Source of the DNA: Membranipora membranacea
Taxonomy: Eukaryota > Bryozoa > Gymnolaemata > Cheilostomatida > Membraniporidae
Direction of reading: 5' to 3'
Length of the DNA stretch: 60,000 nt
Assembly (NCBI GenBank): GCA_914767715.1
Contig: OU612069.1
Coordinates: forward strand, 28,891,387-28,951,386
The notes below the pieces were generated by a model. It had not been told where the DNA came from. It ran no database searches and saw nothing but the letters and a program-made list of their open reading frames with translations. The position numbers were made by a program, and so were the translations under genes. Positions 56,834-60,000 of this stretch are shown piece by piece. Position 1 is the first letter of the stretch. Each line of letters starts with the position of its first letter.

Positions 56834-57232
56834 CAGGGGCGTATTTTCTAAAAATTTTCACTCACTGACTTTATAGAGATGAGCATAATGATCAGGCACC
56901 GCCCGATCCACAGGCCGTAGGCGTGGCGGGGAGGGTGTGGGAGGGGCGCTTAAGAAATTTTTGCATATCGGTAGCAAAATAGTGCAAGCAGAGAGGTATT
57001 TCAATAGCTCACTGAGCTGTTGGGTACTTTCAGAAAACAACTCAATAGCAGTAGAAGATTACGGTAAAAATGCTCCAGTTATAAAGCACCCATTTGAAAA
57101 AAAACTGACCTTGACGGGACTCGATCCCATAACAATCTGATTCAGAGTGATTATAAAGCAGACGCTCTACACACTGAGCTATTCAGCCACTCACAGAATT
57201 CCGTGGGCCGTGAGTGCTAATATACGCCACTG
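56834..57232. mobile_element. hAT-like MITE, 399 bp, with 8-bp target duplication
   Basis: Flanked by attgtggt (56826-56833 and 57233-57240). Ends are inverted repeats: caggggcgtatttt on the left and, in reverse complement, cagtggcgtatatt on the right. Size, ends and 8-bp duplication fit a non-autonomous hAT element. It contains a tRNA-like sequence on the reverse strand. Confidence 0.85.
57107..57190 (-). repeat. tRNA-like sequence inside the hAT-like MITE
   Basis: On the reverse strand tagctcagtgtgtagagcg is a standard D-arm/A-box and gggatcgagtccc a standard T-arm/B-box, followed by a run of T after ggtcag that could stop polymerase III. The acceptor stem does not pair fully and the anticodon arm holds an extra hairpin (tctga/tcaga), so a functional tRNA is unlikely. 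A tRNA pseudogene or SINE head is more probable. Confidence 0.55.
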
Positions 57233-57439
57233 ATTGTGGTCAGCTTAGTTACGTTTGACAATTTAAACTGCAGAATGAAAATTGAAAGAATTTTGACTTA
57301 GAGTACCGCAAACAAACTGAACACCTCTGTTCTCATCATATGATTGAGTACAGATATCCGGCCTCAGTACTCTATCTCTACTCGATGGAGGATGTGAGGA
57401 TTACTCAGGTTTCCTGTTGTTTTGAGCCGCCTCACTTTG

Positions 57440-57550
57440 ACTGATTATCACTAGAAGTTGTAGGTTCTGCAACCTTGAGAGCTCCCCCTGGGGCAGCTCT
57501 CAGGGTTGATTGTTCCAGCCCCCAGAACACTCAGGTGTATACCTCTCCTT
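57440..57550 (+). repeat. SINE 3' part (same tail as the 24.5 and 43 kb SINEs)
   Basis: gttccagcccccagaacact and gtgtatacctctcct match the tail of the other SINE copies. The tRNA-like part before it is heavily diverged and only gttctgcaacc-like traces remain. Confidence 0.7.
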
Positions 57551-58650
57551 ACTAGAAATAAAACAACTACACACAAATACTGTCTACGGCAGACAAATTC
57601 CAACACCACAGATTATTGATACTTATTGGTACGTGCTGGAGAACTGTTAAATTACGACTTTTACGTCTCTGGCTACCAATCAAGCAACAAGCAGGTAAAA
57701 TGTGGCCAGTGATGCAACCCTTATCAGTATACCAACCAGTAGGGAGGGAGGGGGGATTATGAGTGCCAGTAAAAGTCGTCAATCGCTGTGTCATTGTTTT
57801 AGTCAGAATTTTAGTCAGCACTGCTTATCACTTGTATTTTTAGGTCAACGGACTTGATACAACCATTGATACCTAAACAAATTTTCATCATCTGTCATGG
57901 TGGTGAACTCTTCAAAATGATGAGCCGTGTGTTTTTTGTTGCAACTTGGCATATCATGTAACCATCTGACCAGGATCATACTGTCTACCAAATAAAAAAT
58001 GTACAATAATAAACTTTCACACATCCAGGCTCAATCAGGTTCTGTTAAAATAATAATGAATTGTTGCTGACAATAAAAGTATATGTATATATATATAAAC
58101 CAAATGTTCCTTTGTTGTGCTGCATTGTGTTGTTTTAATTAAATCAGCGCAAGCGATTGGAATTTATGTTGCAGACGGCAATCATTTCTCTTATAACGTT
58201 TCCATAAAGAGGCACCTGTTTGACTGTAGCACTGTCTGCTAATCTCATTATCTCATGGGATTAAATCCAGATTAATAAATTTGAGCACCTTGTGCAAATA
58301 AACGTACCAGACACTGTTTGATACTTTATCTGGTAGTTAAGTACAGCGATATCCTTCCCACTCATACAACCAGCAGGATGTGAGGGACGGAATCATACTG
58401 AAACATCGTAGAAAAATGTGAGGGACGGGATCGTACTGTATCTACACAGAAGATCTGACGTGCGGTGTTATACTGTACCAGATATTCGGCAACAAAACTT
58501 TAATCTGGAATTCTTATTGCAAACCATAAATGAGAATAGTTGTCTGCCCCGGGCAAAGTCACACACCACTAGGCCTGATACGATGAGAGCGGTATCATGT
58601 TATGTAAGTTCAAGGTAATGAATCTTTTTTATGGGTTCAAGAATATGACC

Positions 58651-58755
58651 TAGGATATCTGCCGACCAAGCTGAGCCCCTCAGATATGAGCTAGGATATC
58701 TGCCGACCAAGCTGAGCCCCTCAGATCTCCCGACCAAGCTGAGCCCCTCAGATCA
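58651..58755. repeat. Short tandem repeat, three copies of a 22-bp core
   Basis: gaccaagctgagcccctcag occurs three times; the first two copies are preceded by a shared atgacctaggatatctgcc / atgagctaggatatctgcc block. Non-coding. Confidence 0.9.
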
Positions 58756-59678
58756 GCGATGACACGCGGAGGCTTTTTACACTTGTAGACCATATTCTGA
58801 TTTCTCATTTCCTAGAGATGAACATGAGAGAAATTAAATCTCACCAACATAAGTCTGACATCCGTCTAATAACCATGAAATGTTAACAGTACTGTTCGAC
58901 CAGTAAAACTATACACAAAGATTGCCAAGAGATCATCCAGTAAAAAGTTATACACAGTGATACTGACAGTTTCTGTTATCGACCTTTGAGGAGAGTAAGG
59001 ATGTTTCAGTTTGTATTTGCATAACTCTATCAGACTTTCAAATGAACATTATGGTGGATCGCAGCTAGATAATAGACTGCCGAATATCAGGTGACAAACT
59101 GTATTTCGGCTATTTCATTTGGCTTTCTAGGCGAGGAATTTACTCACTACCGACCTGACAATGTATTACTTATTTTATTAAAAGTACTTGAGTACAATAT
59201 ACTCCGTATACTGCTATACTTTGTTTGAAATCATTTTTGTAAACGTAATATTTGATTGCCGATTTTTTTATTTCCTAGTTTCTTACATGCAATAAAAGAA
59301 TAAATTATAGATTTTCTAAGATTATAAGATTTTACATTGGTCACTAAATATCGCTATGAATACAAAAATTTGAAGACTTAAAAGTCCTAAAAGTTTGGTA
59401 AATATTAGGGTGAGTTTAATAAAAGTTGTCTTATTTATTTACACGGACACACAACTCTAAATATACAAATATGTGTCATAATCTCTATATGTTAATTACT
59501 TCATGCAGCTTATTCGATACATCGAGCAATCCCAAGCAGAAAGGAGAAAACACTATATAACAGTACAGCAGTAAATAAACATCATCTAACAGTTCAGCAG
59601 TAAATAACCATAGCTAGCTGCTGACGGCTATAGAGCCACACAGAGATGTATCTGAAGTATTGAAGATCAAATACTTTC

Positions 59679-59796
59679 CTAGTCCTCACAACCAGCCTCC
59701 CGCGGATAAGGTTCCCTCTTCTCAGCTCTACTATCGATAGTGATGATTTGTTGAGTATTGTTTTCAGTACATAGTCCGTCTCTCAGACAACATCTC
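59679..59796 (-). other. Weak coding-like stretch, possible last exon
   Basis: On the reverse strand a frame reads CCLRDGLCTENN, then ITIDSRAEKREPYP and ends GCED-stop at 59679. Composition suggests coding, but it is under 40 codons, no clear acceptor was chosen and no family is recognised. Confidence 0.25.
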
Positions 59797-60000
59797 TCTC
59801 AGCCATTTAGACAGACAGACAGACAGATAATTTGTCCGTCAGCCACTCATTGGTACGTCCTGTACCACCGACCGTTATAATCTGTGGTAAATAAGAGGAG
59901 GAATAAAAATCAAAACTTGAAAAGTTTGATGCTATTAGGAAAATAGATTTTGTTATTATTGCATACAAAAAAATTGCATTCTGGAATATATTTTAAAGGA

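Larger units (their letters stand above)
57551..60000. other. Right-end region, no gene firmly recognised
   Basis: AT-rich DNA with short tandem repeats (58.38-58.44 kb, 58.66-58.76 kb), an (acag)n run near 59810 and one weak coding-like stretch at 59679-59796. A gene continuing past the window edge is possible. Confidence 0.4.

Noticed and set aside
57107-57190. Functional tRNA gene on the reverse strand
   Set aside because: A and B boxes are good, but the acceptor stem does not pair and the anticodon arm is disrupted.

Overview
The window is nuclear DNA of an invertebrate animal. Genes are split by introns with GT-AG ends, the background is AT-rich, and SINE, LINE and hAT-like repeats sit in introns and between genes. 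The gene set (mucin-type O-glycosyltransferase, caspase, Bcl-2-like protein, matrixin, C-type lectin) is metazoan. Repeated gggagataact-type words would fit a mollusc or another lophotrochozoan, but this is a weak inference and the phylum is unresolved.

Layout. 1-3759: upstream DNA with no gene recognised. 3760-13700 (+): complete 13-exon polypeptide GalNAc-transferase. 15125-22593 (+): complete 7-exon modifier subunit of glutamate-cysteine ligase. 23363-25229 (-): secreted PAN/apple plus C-type lectin protein, convergent with the previous gene and missing its first exon. 24517-24830: SINE with an 11-bp target duplication. 25812-29400 (-): CR1/jockey-type LINE with one intact ORF (PHD finger, endonuclease, reverse transcriptase). 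29.5-33.6 kb: no gene seen. 33654-37962 (+): 8-exon gene whose product I read as two Bcl-2 folds in tandem, joined by a Cys/Pro-rich linker. 39828-49165 (+): 11-exon caspase with three extra in-frame exons inside its protease domain and a 2.8-kb hAT-like element in the preceding intron. 53566-54958 (-): short matrixin-like metalloprotease whose third zinc ligand position is Asp. 55.8-60 kb: LINE fragment, a 399-bp hAT-like MITE carrying a tRNA-like sequence, a SINE tail and tandem repeats.

The most interesting region is 33.6-49.2 kb, where a Bcl-2-like gene and a caspase gene lie head to tail on the same strand. The two halves of the Bcl-2-like gene have matching exon sizes and phases (114 nt then 203 nt, twice), which is strong internal evidence for a tandem domain duplication. 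In the caspase, dropping exons 5-7 (all phase 0) would restore a near-standard spacing between the p20 strand and the catalytic His. A second theme is short duplications that copy exon ends together with their 5' splice sites, seen in several genes.

All gene models were built by hand from reading frame, splice-site and phase agreement and from remembered family motifs. No transcript or database evidence was used.
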